Source: Profundicola chukchiensis (GTDB lineage: Bacteria; Bacteroidota; Bacteroidia; Flavobacteriales; Weeksellaceae). Taken from it: 64,000 nucleotides of DNA. The DNA is taken from contig NZ_JANAIE010000003.1 in NCBI RefSeq assembly GCF_029664245.1, positions 1 through 64,000 on the forward strand. Reading direction: 5' to 3'. The notes beneath the pieces are model-generated. The model did no database searches. It was not told where the DNA came from and saw only the letters and a program-made list of their open reading frames with translations. The position numbers were made by a program, and so were the translations under genes. Below are positions 8,052 to 15,650 of the stretch, piece after piece (within the stretch, counting starts at the first letter, position 1; each line of letters begins with the position of its first letter).

Positions 8052-8561
8052 TTACTTAACACTATCGCAGACGCCTAAAAATTTTCCATTATTATCGAAT
8101 TCAAAACATTCATGTAAAATTGGAATGTCTGTTTTTAAATTAATTACCTCTTTAGGTGGGTTGATACAAAGTACATTCAAATTTCTTTTAAAAAACATGT
8201 CGGATTTTTGTTCAAACAAATCAAAAATATATAACGAAATATAAAAGTCATTAACTTTTGTAATATTTGTATCTTCAATCAATTTGTATCTTGGAAGAAT
8301 TGAAAGTAACTCGACTTTAATAATATCTTTCTCGGATGGATCTTGCATTATGTATACAGATAATGTTTTGGGCTTCCAATAAAGCGTGTCATTATAATTA
8401 ATAAATCCTTTATTTAATTTTTCGGTAGCTGAAAAAATAATAGAATCAAGTTTTTCATTAACAATTTCAATACATTTATGTCTATTAGGTTCTTTCTCCC
8501 AATTAACACCTTTCTTTTCGCTACAATTCAAAAACAGAAAAAATATACATAAAAACAACAT
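8052..8561 (-). CDS. Lipoprotein, probable immunity protein
   Basis: The start chosen is the ATG at 8561 rather than the longer frame from 8594. It lies one base after the toxin stop codon (TAA at 8563-8565) and gives a proper lipoprotein signal MLFLCIFFLFLNCSEKK with Cys13. The mature part is about 155 residues with no family recognised. It contains PRYKLIEDT and FDLFEQKSD segments and ends CFEFDNNGKFLGVCDSVK. Partner of the toxin at 8563-9588 by position. Confidence 0.65.
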   Translation of the reverse strand: MLFLCIFFLFLNCSEKKGVNWEKEPNRHKCIEIVNEKLDSIIFSATEKLNKGFINYNDTLYWKPKTLSVYIMQDPSEKDIIKVELLSILPRYKLIEDTNITKVNDFYISLYIFDLFEQKSDMFFKRNLNVLCINPPKEVINLKTDIPILHECFEFDNNGKFLGVCDSVK

Positions 8562-8562
8562 T

Positions 8563-9588
8563 TTATTTTCTCTTAAGAACACCTGTATCATCATAAATAA
8601 TTTTTACGTTTATTCTAGGGACATATATTTCGGAAGTAGCTGGATATCTATCGCCTAATTGACTTCTTCGTTTTCCATGAATTTTAGTGTCTCCAGTAGT
8701 TGCATTAGGATTTGGTTTATCACTGTTATAGTAAGTTCCAGAAGGGGAATTATCTGAACCATCACTCCTACTAAAGTGACTATGAGATCGTCTAAAAATT
8801 TTAACATCAGGAATTTCAATAATTCCAGAAATTATACTAGCCCCTATTTTTTCCGAACCCTGATCATAACCATTCGTTCTATTAATTTTATTAATTGTGA
8901 CAATAGAGCCTTGTGCAGACTCTGAGTCTATATTTCCTATTTCAACTAAACCAGCTTCACTACTTATTAAACTCTTTGCTGTAAACTCATAAAAACGGTT
9001 AGCTTCTTTCTTATCATTAAAAAAAAGTGAACTCCCTGATGCTCCTTTAACTCCAATACTTTTTTCATCCCAGGTTATTTTATTATCAATAGCACTTGCG
9101 GTAATCTCTATTGAATTAGTTTCATTAGCATTATAAATACGATGAACTCCATTTTCTTCATCAGAATTCGTGTTTCTTATTTTTTCAAGTGTACCATCTG
9201 CGTTTAATCTATAGTCATCTTCAAATAAACCTAATGGATCGCTGTATCTAATAGGATTATTAAATGCAAATCTATAAGGTGTATGCATTGGTGCTAATTC
9301 ACTCAAATCATCTGGATTCAAAAACCTACCTAAAGCATTATCATATTGCCTAAAATCCATAGCGGTTACATTTAATCCCAACTCATCCTGCAATTCAGCA
9401 CTGCGTGCGGTATCTTCTAAAATTGCAATGCAATTTTCTCGATAATCGTTATATTTATACCTATACGGATTACGATCCACTGTTTCAACTTCTCTAGCAT
9501 CGCCTATGGGGCGCAAGTCGCGCGAAAGTTTGTTGTAGCTGCCGTGTTGTAGGCCGAGCGTAATATTTGGAAATGGATTACTATGCAT
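8563..9588 (-). CDS. RHS tip cassette with a possible JAB-like metal-binding toxin domain
   Basis: 341 residues starting MHSNPFPNITLGLQHG, the same inserted start seen at 997 and 20489. The core block contains an extra 18 residues (DYRENCIAILEDTARSAE, about 48-65) between NPYRYKYN and LQDELGLN, left by an in-frame insertion of a small repeat. The core ends at YSDPLGLF (about 120). Late in the tip there is RRSHSHFSRSDG, SPSGTYYNSDK and TTGDTKIHG (about 265-312). The order H-x-H, then S-x-x-x-x-S-D, loosely fits JAB/MPN metallo-domains used as RHS toxins; this is tentative. The core SYNKLSRD variant differs from SYNTPARD in most copies. Confidence 0.6.
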   Translation of the reverse strand: MHSNPFPNITLGLQHGSYNKLSRDLRPIGDAREVETVDRNPYRYKYNDYRENCIAILEDTARSAELQDELGLNVTAMDFRQYDNALGRFLNPDDLSELAPMHTPYRFAFNNPIRYSDPLGLFEDDYRLNADGTLEKIRNTNSDEENGVHRIYNANETNSIEITASAIDNKITWDEKSIGVKGASGSSLFFNDKKEANRFYEFTAKSLISSEAGLVEIGNIDSESAQGSIVTINKINRTNGYDQGSEKIGASIISGIIEIPDVKIFRRSHSHFSRSDGSDNSPSGTYYNSDKPNPNATTGDTKIHGKRRSQLGDRYPATSEIYVPRINVKIIYDDTGVLKRK

Positions 9589-9960
9589 TTATCTTATTCA
9601 ATGCGAGCTGGTAAAGCTTTTTAATTGAATATCTAAGATAATTAATTCATTTGGATTCTGTGGGTCTTCTGTGTAACTTAATCTAACGTTACTAAATGAT
9701 CCGTGAAATTATATACGTAAGTAAATTTATTTCTTGTAATTCTGGAATTTGGGCAAATGCAACATAACCCTCTCCCGATAACTATCGGAGTCGGATAGAA
9801 CATTAAATTTTCATCTTTATACTGGAAACCATCTAAATATTCAGTTTCTGTGCCTACACCGTTAATGATGACGCTTTTCTTGATTGTTCCTCCTACTTTA
9901 GGATATGGATCACAAGGCGCTGGAGGTGTTGTTCCACCTAATGCTACATTACACTTTGTT
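9589..9960 (-). pseudogene. RHS core remnant with frameshifts
   Basis: Recognisable core pieces on the minus strand are GGTIKKSVIINGVGTETEYL followed by DGFQYKDENLMFYPTP (about 9920-9790), FTYVYNFTDHL (about 9725-9695) and NVRLSYTEDPQNPNELIIL (about 9690-9630). They lie in different frames. One G is missing in DHLG, which gives a stop shortly after. A palindrome-like CCCGATAACTATCGGAG (9773-9789) interrupts the sequence after YPTP. The piece leads into the insertion that supplies the ATG at 9588. Confidence 0.65.
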
Positions 9961-9987
9961 TTGGAAGTTTTAAAATAATTTCCATTA

Positions 9988-10120
9988 TTAAAGGAAACGT
10001 ATCATAGTCAACAAAACAACAACAGCTACAATAAATATAATAGTTGCCATACCATTTTTAGATATATCTAGTAAACTGTTTTGAATTTGTAAAACTTCAC
10101 ATGTGCCCCAAAGACAGGAT
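9988..10120 (-). pseudogene. Remnant of a small single-span membrane protein
   Basis: An open frame without an ATG reads CLWGTCEVLQIQNSLLDISK followed by NGMATIIFIVAVVVLLTMIR and stops at 9988-9990. It is one clear transmembrane segment after a short polar stretch. It lies between the immunity-like gene at 10144-10626 and the RHS remnant. It may be the end of a lost toxin or immunity gene; nothing identifies it further. Confidence 0.4.
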
Positions 10121-10143
10121 TTAAATTACACTCCCAAACTTAG

Positions 10144-10626
10144 TTAATAAATTACATAAAATGTGCAATAATTTAAAATCTCATTTGTCTCAATATTAAA
10201 TTCAATTAGAATGTACTCACCTCCCTCTTTATTATAAACAAAACAACTAAATAAATAAGATAAATCACTTATGTAAATATCAGTAAAACTAATCTTCTTT
10301 AATTTATTTCCATAAATAAACCTATTTATAAAATTAAAATTCCTTTCTATTGATTTATATTTGTTAGGAAATTTTACCTTCTCCCATGATTGATTAGTTT
10401 TAAATTTATCATATTCAATATCACAATCCCAAAAATTCAAATATTCTTGATCAAAAAATAAGTTATGATGGTTGTTGGTCTCTAAAGTATATCGATGTTT
10501 AGGAGAATTTTTCGTTAAACTATCTAAAACTGTTTGAAAACCATGTTGAAAACGGTCGACATTCTCTTGTGAGTTTAAATCCCGTGCACATAAAATTATT
10601 AATATTATAATTAATAGATATTTCAT
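10144..10626 (-). CDS. Secreted protein, probable orphan immunity protein
   Basis: 160 residues with a Sec signal peptide (MKYLLIIILIILCARDLNSQ). The mature part is polar and rich in Asn, Phe and Tyr, including NHHNLFFDQEYLNFWDCDIE. No family was recognised. The start codon is reached directly from an RHS core remnant (NPNELKIKFEM), so the toxin that should stand between core and immunity gene has been deleted. Confidence 0.55.
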   Translation of the reverse strand: MKYLLIIILIILCARDLNSQENVDRFQHGFQTVLDSLTKNSPKHRYTLETNNHHNLFFDQEYLNFWDCDIEYDKFKTNQSWEKVKFPNKYKSIERNFNFINRFIYGNKLKKISFTDIYISDLSYLFSCFVYNKEGGEYILIEFNIETNEILNYCTFYVIY

Positions 10627-10800
10627 TTCAAATTTAATTTTTAATTCATTTGGATTGCGTTGATCTTGATCTTCGGTGTAAGAAAGTCTGATGTTTCCAA
10701 GTCTAGCACTGAGCGTAGCCTAAGCATAATCTGTAAAGCTATATATGTAAGTGAATTGATTAACCCCTTGTAGTTCTTGGATTTTAGAGCAAATTAAAAA
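10627..10800 (-). pseudogene. RHS core remnant fused to an immunity gene
   Basis: Minus-strand reading gives TYIYSFTDYA, a stop, then RLGNIRLSYTEDQDQRNPNE running into LKIKFEM, where the Met is the start of 10144-10626. The dispersed repeat ACGCTCAGTGCTAGAC (about 10703-10718) interrupts the normal FTDHLGN. The core has lost its late block and its toxin. Confidence 0.6.
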
Positions 10801-10806
10801 TCCTAT

Positions 10807-11550
10807 TTAATCCTTTTTTAAATATATCTCATTATTCCAAAGTAGCTCATTTTTATTTAAAATTCTTAGATATTCTCCTTCATAACGTTCGTACTCAAAA
10901 TAGCAAATATCTAAATCGGGAATTTTTATAATAAAATAATTATCCTGTTTATCAACCTGTAATTCCGTGGTGCTTATAGCGCTAAATCCATTATAATCAT
11001 CAATTAATTGTCTGTTTGGCTCATAAAACACCTCTACGGATATTGATTTTATTTTTACACCAAAATGAGGTTGTTTTAGTGTGATTAAATTAGTTTTAAA
11101 TCTTCCACTAATTTCATTCCTAAAATCGTATTCACCATCATATTTTAAATGCAAACGATAGCTAACCTTATTCATAAACTTTTCAGGTATATTTGTTAAA
11201 ATTTCAAACGACAAGCTATCATTATTTATACTTTTTGAAGCAACCTGTACATCTAGAATTGGGTATAGAATATTATCTGCTGTATTTAATTCAATAAACT
11301 TGTTTCCATGATTTTTCCAAGTTCCAAAACTAACTAATGGACAGTTTCTACTTTGAGTCTTTTGATGCCCATAGGTTGCACTATCATATAAAAAGAAATT
11401 TCCATTTTTTTCAAGATGAATATATCTCATTAAATTCTCTTTCTGATAGCTTCCAAATGTATAAGTTGAATTTGATGAAGCACACGAAGTAAGTAAAAAC
11501 ACGAGATAAACTCCTATAAATAACCTTATTAAAAATTTCAGAGTTATCAT
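10807..11550 (-). CDS. Large lipoprotein, probable immunity protein
   Basis: 247 residues with a lipoprotein signal (LFIGVYLVFLLTSCASS, Cys at about 23). The rest is beta-rich: SYQKENLMRYIHLEKNGNFF, SFGTWKNHGNKFIELN and YFEYERYEGEYLRILNK. It resembles secreted proteins with a FG-x-W-x-x-x-G-x-x-x-x-L motif in Bacteroidota but no named family is claimed. It follows a toxin tail remnant at 11551-11697 with the stop TAG immediately before its ATG, so it is an immunity gene whose toxin has been mostly lost. Confidence 0.6.
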   Translation of the reverse strand: MITLKFLIRLFIGVYLVFLLTSCASSNSTYTFGSYQKENLMRYIHLEKNGNFFLYDSATYGHQKTQSRNCPLVSFGTWKNHGNKFIELNTADNILYPILDVQVASKSINNDSLSFEILTNIPEKFMNKVSYRLHLKYDGEYDFRNEISGRFKTNLITLKQPHFGVKIKSISVEVFYEPNRQLIDDYNGFSAISTTELQVDKQDNYFIIKIPDLDICYFEYERYEGEYLRILNKNELLWNNEIYLKKD

Positions 11551-11697
11551 CTATTTTTTGTGTTTCAATTTTTCTTGCTTACCTATCTTCACTCCAACTA
11601 TCAATTTTCGAAGATAAGGCGTTAATTCTTTCAGACAAGACGCTGGTGGCATTGTTTCAGCTACTGCTTCATTATATTTTGATATGGATCCATCTTT
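11551..11697 (-). pseudogene. C-terminal tail of a deleted RHS toxin
   Basis: The frame GDKDGSISKYNEAVAETMPP then ASCLKELTPYLRKLIVGVKI, ending GKQEKLKHKK and TAG at 11551, has no start and no RHS core. Its start is fused to the last codons of the gene at 11696-12151, where GGTGGAGATAA is the end of that gene and also codes for the first residues of this tail in another frame. It is what remains of the toxin that belonged to the lipoprotein at 10807-11550. Confidence 0.5.
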
Positions 11698-12151
11698 ATC
11701 TCCACCCAAGTAAATCAAATATTTTCAACCAAACAAAAAAACTTAATAATACAAAACCAAAATTACCAATAATAAATATTAGCCTATAAGGGCCTGTTAT
11801 AGTTTTGGGCGTATTTTTAAACATTATATTGCTTTTGCGTATAAACTCATCGTTATAAAATGCGTCTACCAATTTATTTAAAGGATTAAGTTTCGAAAAG
11901 CTGAGTGCTACTAGTATAATCACTATGATAAAGAAAAATTGCTTTACTTCATATTTGTCTGTTCCTATATATTCTCTTATATACTTGTTGAAGTCAAAGA
12001 ATATCCACATGGGATATACCACGAATATGATGAGTAAATTGTTTAAGTGAGATTGAAGTAATTCTTTAGACCGTTCAAATGCCTCATCGTAACTAGTTCT
12101 TACATATTGTAATTGAAACAAGTTGTATATATGAAATAATACTATTTTCAT
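11696..12151 (-). CDS. Polytopic membrane protein, probable immunity protein
   Basis: 151 residues with hydrophobic segments at about 39-52, 70-86 and 121-145. It is related to the protein at 1280-1807: HIYNLFQLQY, RSKELLQSH and LNPLNKLVD align with its motifs. Both follow the same toxin tail type. It begins two bases after the stop of the tail at 12153. Its own toxin is broken, so the gene may persist as an orphan antidote. Confidence 0.6.
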   Translation of the reverse strand: MKIVLFHIYNLFQLQYVRTSYDEAFERSKELLQSHLNNLLIIFVVYPMWIFFDFNKYIREYIGTDKYEVKQFFFIIVIILVALSFSKLNPLNKLVDAFYNDEFIRKSNIMFKNTPKTITGPYRLIFIIGNFGFVLLSFFVWLKIFDLLGWR

Positions 12152-12152
12152 A

Positions 12153-12380
12153 TTATAAATTTAGTCCAGTATAAACCATCCCAACATCTTGTGCGTCTAT
12201 TATAACACTTCCTGCATTTTCTTCTAAATAGCTATCTAATTAATCCCCAATACCTTTAATTTCTCCTGTATTTAAATAACTAACTCCATTCTCCATAGTG
12301 ATTTTACCGCTAAAGTATTCAAACCAGAACCAATACAAAACAATAAACTGAAAAATTATAAATTCGACATAATTCCACCT
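12153..12380 (-). pseudogene. Chimera of a small membrane gene and a toxin tail, with stop codon
   Basis: The frame begins WNYVEFIIFQFIVLYWFWFE followed by YFSGK, the start of the 67-residue membrane protein found at 12643 and 13109, but its ATG has become AGG. At about 12303 it passes in frame into ITMENGVSYLNTGEIKGIGD, then a TAA, then LDSYLEENAG, the tail of the toxin family at 1791-4319 (ITMGVSYF, GIGDYLDQSLDD). It is therefore an illegitimate join of immunity-like and toxin DNA that has since acquired a nonsense codon. Confidence 0.65.
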
Positions 12381-12385
12381 ATTTC

Positions 12386-12640
12386 TTACCTGAAAATCTT
12401 TAAAATAGACTCATAGAAAGCTGGTATTCCTTCATAAACTAAAAAATGAGTAAAATATTTTTGTCGCACAAAAAATATAAAAGATAAAATTATAAAACCA
12501 AACTTCGAAAACAATCCTTGAATTAATAGTTAATAATCCATTCCTTGTTTTTTGCTTATATCTCGGAATTTTTTAATGTCAATAAAAATAAAATAACTTA
12601 AAAAGACTGTTACTATTATAAATTCTAAAAAATAAAGCAT
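12386..12640 (-). pseudogene. Third-unit copy of the 84-residue membrane protein, one nonsense codon
   Basis: The frame starts MLYFLEFIIVTVFLSYFIFI and continues KKFRDISKKQGMDY, stop (TAA), LLIQGLFSKFGFII, and ends EGIPAFYESILKIFR. It aligns along its whole length with the intact gene at 12852-13106. A single TAA after GMDY interrupts it. Confidence 0.7.
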
Positions 12641-12642
12641 TT

Positions 12643-12846
12643 TTAATTAAAAAGATCTATTATCCAATCCAAAATCGATTTTCCATTTATCAAATTATAT
12701 AAAATGAAAACTTCTAAAATTATAAATGGTAAAAAAAGTCTTATTTTACCTCCTACACTCACTTTAGATTTACCGCTAAAGTATTCAAACCATAACCAAT
12801 ACAAAACAATAAACTGAAAAATTACAAATTCGACATAATTCCACAT
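12643..12846 (-). CDS. Small membrane protein, copy 2 of a tandem pair
   Basis: 67 residues with two hydrophobic spans (about 5-21 and 37-52) separated by FEYFSGKSKVSVGGKIR. It is a close paralogue of 13109-13312: both share SGKSK, NLINGKSILDWII and the same length. It belongs to a repeated unit of about 466 bp that holds one 67-residue and one 84-residue gene. Probably an immunity gene amplified in tandem; no toxin for it is visible nearby. Confidence 0.6.
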   Translation of the reverse strand: MWNYVEFVIFQFIVLYWLWFEYFSGKSKVSVGGKIRLFLPFIILEVFILYNLINGKSILDWIIDLFN

Positions 12847-12851
12847 ATTTC

Positions 12852-13106
12852 TTACCTGAAAATATTTAAAATAGACTCATACAAAGCTGGAATTCCTTCA
12901 AATATTACAAAATGGATAAAAGATTCTTGTTTTATAAAATATATAAAAGAAAGAATAATAAATACAGATTTACCAAATATCCCTTGCAAAAGAATTTGAT
13001 AATCCATTCCTTGTTTTTTCTCCTCTCTTTGAAATCTTTTAATACCTAAATAGAGCCAATAACCAAATAAGGATGAAATTACTACAAATTCTAAAAAATA
13101 AAGCAT
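12852..13106 (-). CDS. Small membrane protein, second gene of the tandem unit
   Basis: 84 residues with a span at about 4-20 and another at about 48-64, and KRFQREEKKQGMDYQ between them. It lies 5 bases from the 67-residue gene downstream and 2 bases from the one upstream, so the genes are co-translated in series. The degraded copy at 12386-12640 aligns with it. No family recognised. Confidence 0.55.
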   Translation of the reverse strand: MLYFLEFVVISSLFGYWLYLGIKRFQREEKKQGMDYQILLQGIFGKSVFIILSFIYFIKQESFIHFVIFEGIPALYESILNIFR

Positions 13107-13108
13107 AT

Positions 13109-13312
13109 TTAATTAAAATGTTCAATTATCCAATCCAAAATCGATTTTCCATTTATCAAATTATATAAAATGAAAATTTCTAAAAGTACAAATGGAATAA
13201 AACTTCTAATTTTATTTCCAATATTCAATTTAGATTTACCGCTAAAATAAACTAACCAAAATAGATATATTACTATTACTTGAAGTATTATGTATTCTAA
13301 ATAATTCCACAT
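13109..13312 (-). CDS. Small membrane protein, copy 1 of a tandem pair
   Basis: 67 residues, two hydrophobic spans, with YFSGKSKLNIGNKIR between them and NLINGKSILDWIIEHFN at the end. It is the upstream-most member of the tandem array 13312 to about 12303, and paralogous to 12643-12846. It begins three bases after the stop of a decayed lipoprotein gene. Immunity function is inferred from setting only. Confidence 0.55.
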   Translation of the reverse strand: MWNYLEYIILQVIVIYLFWLVYFSGKSKLNIGNKIRSFIPFVLLEIFILYNLINGKSILDWIIEHFN

Positions 13313-13315
13313 ATT

Positions 13316-13547
13316 TTATTTTGTTATATATTCCTTTATTACTGGCGCTATAACGGCTTAGCAAACTGCTTGTGCTTTATTACCTTGGGTTGTCTGGATT
13401 ATTACCCCTAAAGTTTTATTGATCATAGCAGAAGCTCCTTCTTTTTTCAAATCATTTTTCTGTCCAGTTTCTTGTGGGTAATAAAGTGAACCTAAAAAAA
13501 CAACTTAAAGTCATGAATATTAAAAAAATTAAAAACACATATCTCAT
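13316..13547 (-). pseudogene. Decayed lipoprotein gene
   Basis: Starts MRYVFLIFLIFMTLSCFF, a lipoprotein signal. A T7 run then throws the frame; in the next frame it continues GSLYYPQETGQKNDLKKEGA, SAMINKTLGVIIQTTQGNKA, QAVC, a stop (TAA), and AVIAPVIKEYITK to the stop at 13316. One frameshift and one nonsense codon make it a pseudogene. Confidence 0.55.
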
Positions 13548-13581
13548 ATTATTGTAATTGATTGTTAACTTCTGTGACGGT

Positions 13582-13860
13582 TTAAATAAATATTGGATTA
13601 TTTCTTCTGTCAAAACCTTGAAGTTTAATATTTCTGTCTTTGAAACTGTAATGTATTAAACATTGTGTTTTTTGAAACTTTCCCAAAAATTCATTTCTTA
13701 AAAAATTTGCTATAGTCAAACTATCTTACTCACTTACAAATCCTTTACTCTCATAAAATTTATTATCCATACACAATCCTTTTCATTTTCATTATCTTCA
13801 TTTGTGTAGGTTACGTTCCCATAGCAAGAGAAAATAGACAAGACTGTAAGTATATAAATT
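13582..13860 (-). pseudogene. Decayed lipoprotein gene, second
   Basis: The frame IIIYILTVLSIFSCYGNVTY is a lipoprotein-like signal. After NEDNENEKDC the coding moves to another frame: MDNKFYESKGFVSE, stop (TAA), DSLTIANFLRNEFLGKF, CLIHYSFKDRNIKLQGFDRR, end at 13582. The words NFLRNEF also occur in the other decayed lipoprotein at 14862-15292, so the two may be related. Not functional as it stands. Confidence 0.5.
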
Positions 13861-13861
13861 A

Positions 13862-14365
13862 TTATTCGCTAATTTCTTTGTTTGACATATCCATTAAGAT
13901 AAATATTAATATTCGATCGATTAATTCAGATTTTTCAAAAAACTCTATTTTAAAAGAAATTCCTAAAGTAAATATCTCTCTACTAATTTTACCTATTTTT
14001 TTCCCATTTAAAAGAATATAGGAATAGTGAGTTTGTATAGATATCCAATTAATTGTTAACTCTATCACATATTCACCATCCAAGAGACATTTATACTGAA
14101 AGGGGTTTTTTCTTATAACCGAAAAGTTTTGTAGATTATTTCTAACAATTTTTATCCACAGAAGAATTATTTCAAAATGAGTATATTCTAATAATAAATA
14201 ATCCTGATTATCATAAATCGAAATATATTTCTTTATGAACCAACTAGATTTTCTTTTGAAGAAATAAATCTCTCTTTTTTTATTATCATAGAGAATTAGA
14301 TTTTCAAGTCCTTTATTGTTAACAATATAATAAGTTAAATTATTCTTCATTCTTTTTAAACCCAA
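13862..14365 (-). CDS. Possible LURP-one/tubby-like small protein in immunity position
   Basis: 167 residues, starting either MGLKRMKNN (14365) or MKNN (14350). There is no signal peptide. It shows a repeated beta pattern: LILYDNKKREIYFFKRKSSW, KYISIYDNQDYLLLEYTHFE, FSVIRKNPFQYKCLLDGEYV, LLNGKKIGKISREIFTLGIS then FKIEF. The repeated 'strand-turn-K-R' layout and the closing G-K-I-S-R-x-x-F-x-x-G-x-x-F-x-I-E look like LURP-one-related (YxjI) proteins, which wrap a tubby-like barrel. It follows a decayed RHS piece. Assignment is tentative. Confidence 0.45.
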   Translation of the reverse strand: MGLKRMKNNLTYYIVNNKGLENLILYDNKKREIYFFKRKSSWFIKKYISIYDNQDYLLLEYTHFEIILLWIKIVRNNLQNFSVIRKNPFQYKCLLDGEYVIELTINWISIQTHYSYILLNGKKIGKISREIFTLGISFKIEFFEKSELIDRILIFILMDMSNKEISE

Positions 14366-14399
14366 AACTTATTGATATATCTAAACCAAATATTAATTT

Positions 14400-14746
14400 A
14401 GCTCCAACTCATCTTGCAACTCTTGTCCTTGGAATTAATACTGATATTTAGTTCTCAAATCATACCCCGGTTTTGCGGTATCTTCGCTGATTGCTTTCAT
14501 GGTTAATGAGCCTGGTGAATATTTTGAATGTTTCAGACCAAACGGACAAGTGAGATTTTGGAAATTGAGAATTTCCAAATCGAAACTTGAGCACGAGGTG
14601 TTGTTATTTTGCTCACTGTTTTTGTCTATTTTTAGGGTGTTTGCGAATCTCGCAAGCTCGACTTCATCCAATATATCCAAAGTACCAGTTTGATAATCTT
14701 TGGTGTAAGAAAAACGAAAATCATATTTCTGAAAATTTCTTTTCAT
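14400..14746 (-). pseudogene. Remnant of a second, divergent RHS core type
   Basis: The frame 14435-14746 reads YDFRFSYTKDYQTGTLDILD, then CPFGLKHSKYSPGS and GYDLRTKYQY, stop; it resumes FQGQELQDELELN, stop. The order RLSYT, PFGLKH, YQYKFQGQE, DELGLN is that of an RHS core, but with GQELQDELEL rather than the KEYQDELGL of the other copies. It therefore comes from a different RHS lineage. The piece DEVELARFANTLKIDKN is not core-like and probably derives from an inserted repeat (ISEDTAKP is a second). Confidence 0.55.
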
Positions 14747-14861
14747 TGGTTAAATGTAATATTTTTATATTGATTTTTTGTTTCAAAAGTTTAAAGACTT
14801 CTTTAATAAAATTGTACGGTGTTGTAAATGATGAGTTATTAGGAAAAAAAACTTCTAAAAT

Positions 14862-15292
14862 TCATTTTCTTTTCAAGTCGTACCTAAAAATATAGATTGT
14901 ATCAGATTCTTTTTCTAACTTGAATGATTCTTTTGTAATACCTTTCTCATATTTAACTATATATGATAGATAATATTCACTTTTTGGATTAACTCCTTCA
15001 ACACTTATCGTTCTCCAATCAATTAAATCACGACTTCAATAATTACCGTAATCTTTGTTGATTTTTTCTAAAAAACTTAAATACTCTTCCTTAGTCGTAT
15101 ACTAGTAAAATTCATTTCTTAAAAAATTAGTAGTTTTATCATATTCTGAAGATTGAATTGATTGATAAAACAGAACTAACACTTTTTCGGCTTTTTCTTT
15201 TTCGCTTTGCTAATCTTTATATACTGTGTTAAAATTACAGCTACATATAACGAACATGATAAAGAAGCATATAATGTGAATAAAGTTTACTA
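14862..15292 (-). pseudogene. Lipoprotein gene with three nonsense codons
   Basis: One continuous frame, without an ATG, reads VNFIHIICFFIMFVICSCNF, a lipoprotein signal, NTVYKD, stop (TAG), QSEKEKAEKVLVLFYQSIQS, SEYDKTTNFLRNEFY, stop (TAG), YTTKEEYLSFLEKINKDYGN Y, stop (TGA), SRDLIDWRTISVEGVNP and on to TGA at 14862. The pattern resembles small lipoproteins of the DUF4019 kind, but this is not certain. Frame and length are kept, so the decay is recent and by point mutation. Confidence 0.6.
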
Positions 15293-15294
15293 TT

Positions 15295-15648
15295 CTATCT
15301 TGCCTTAATTTTAAAAATAAATTTATATTCATTTGTTGCATCTTTTCTAAAAACTTGTGCTTGATAACTAAACATAGGTTTAAAAATAGAATCTCCTTTT
15401 TTTATAACATTTTTATCAGCATTTTTAACAAATCCAAAATCTTTATTAAATTTATCTGTGTTTTTGAACTTTAAAACAACTGAACTCTTATCCCTTGTCC
15501 CAATATGAATATCCTCAACTACGCCCGTTATATTTAAACTGTATACCATTTTATTTTGAAAATATGAATTCAATGAAAAATACAATACGCCAAATAAAAA
15601 GATAAAAATCACTACGCAATTCATAAATTTATTATGGTTCATTTTCAT
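15295..15648 (-). CDS. Membrane-anchored small protein, probable immunity
   Basis: 117 residues with one N-terminal span (about 11-27, VVIFIFLFGVLYFSLN) and a soluble part of about 85 residues with beta character (VVEDIHIGTRDKSSVVLKFK, KKGDSIFKPMFSYQAQVFRK). The valine-rich start with GDSIFK is reminiscent of small OB-like domains. It starts 2 bases downstream of the toxin at 15651-16124. Function inferred from position. Confidence 0.55.
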   Translation of the reverse strand: MKMNHNKFMNCVVIFIFLFGVLYFSLNSYFQNKMVYSLNITGVVEDIHIGTRDKSSVVLKFKNTDKFNKDFGFVKNADKNVIKKGDSIFKPMFSYQAQVFRKDATNEYKFIFKIKAR

Positions 15649-15650
15649 CT

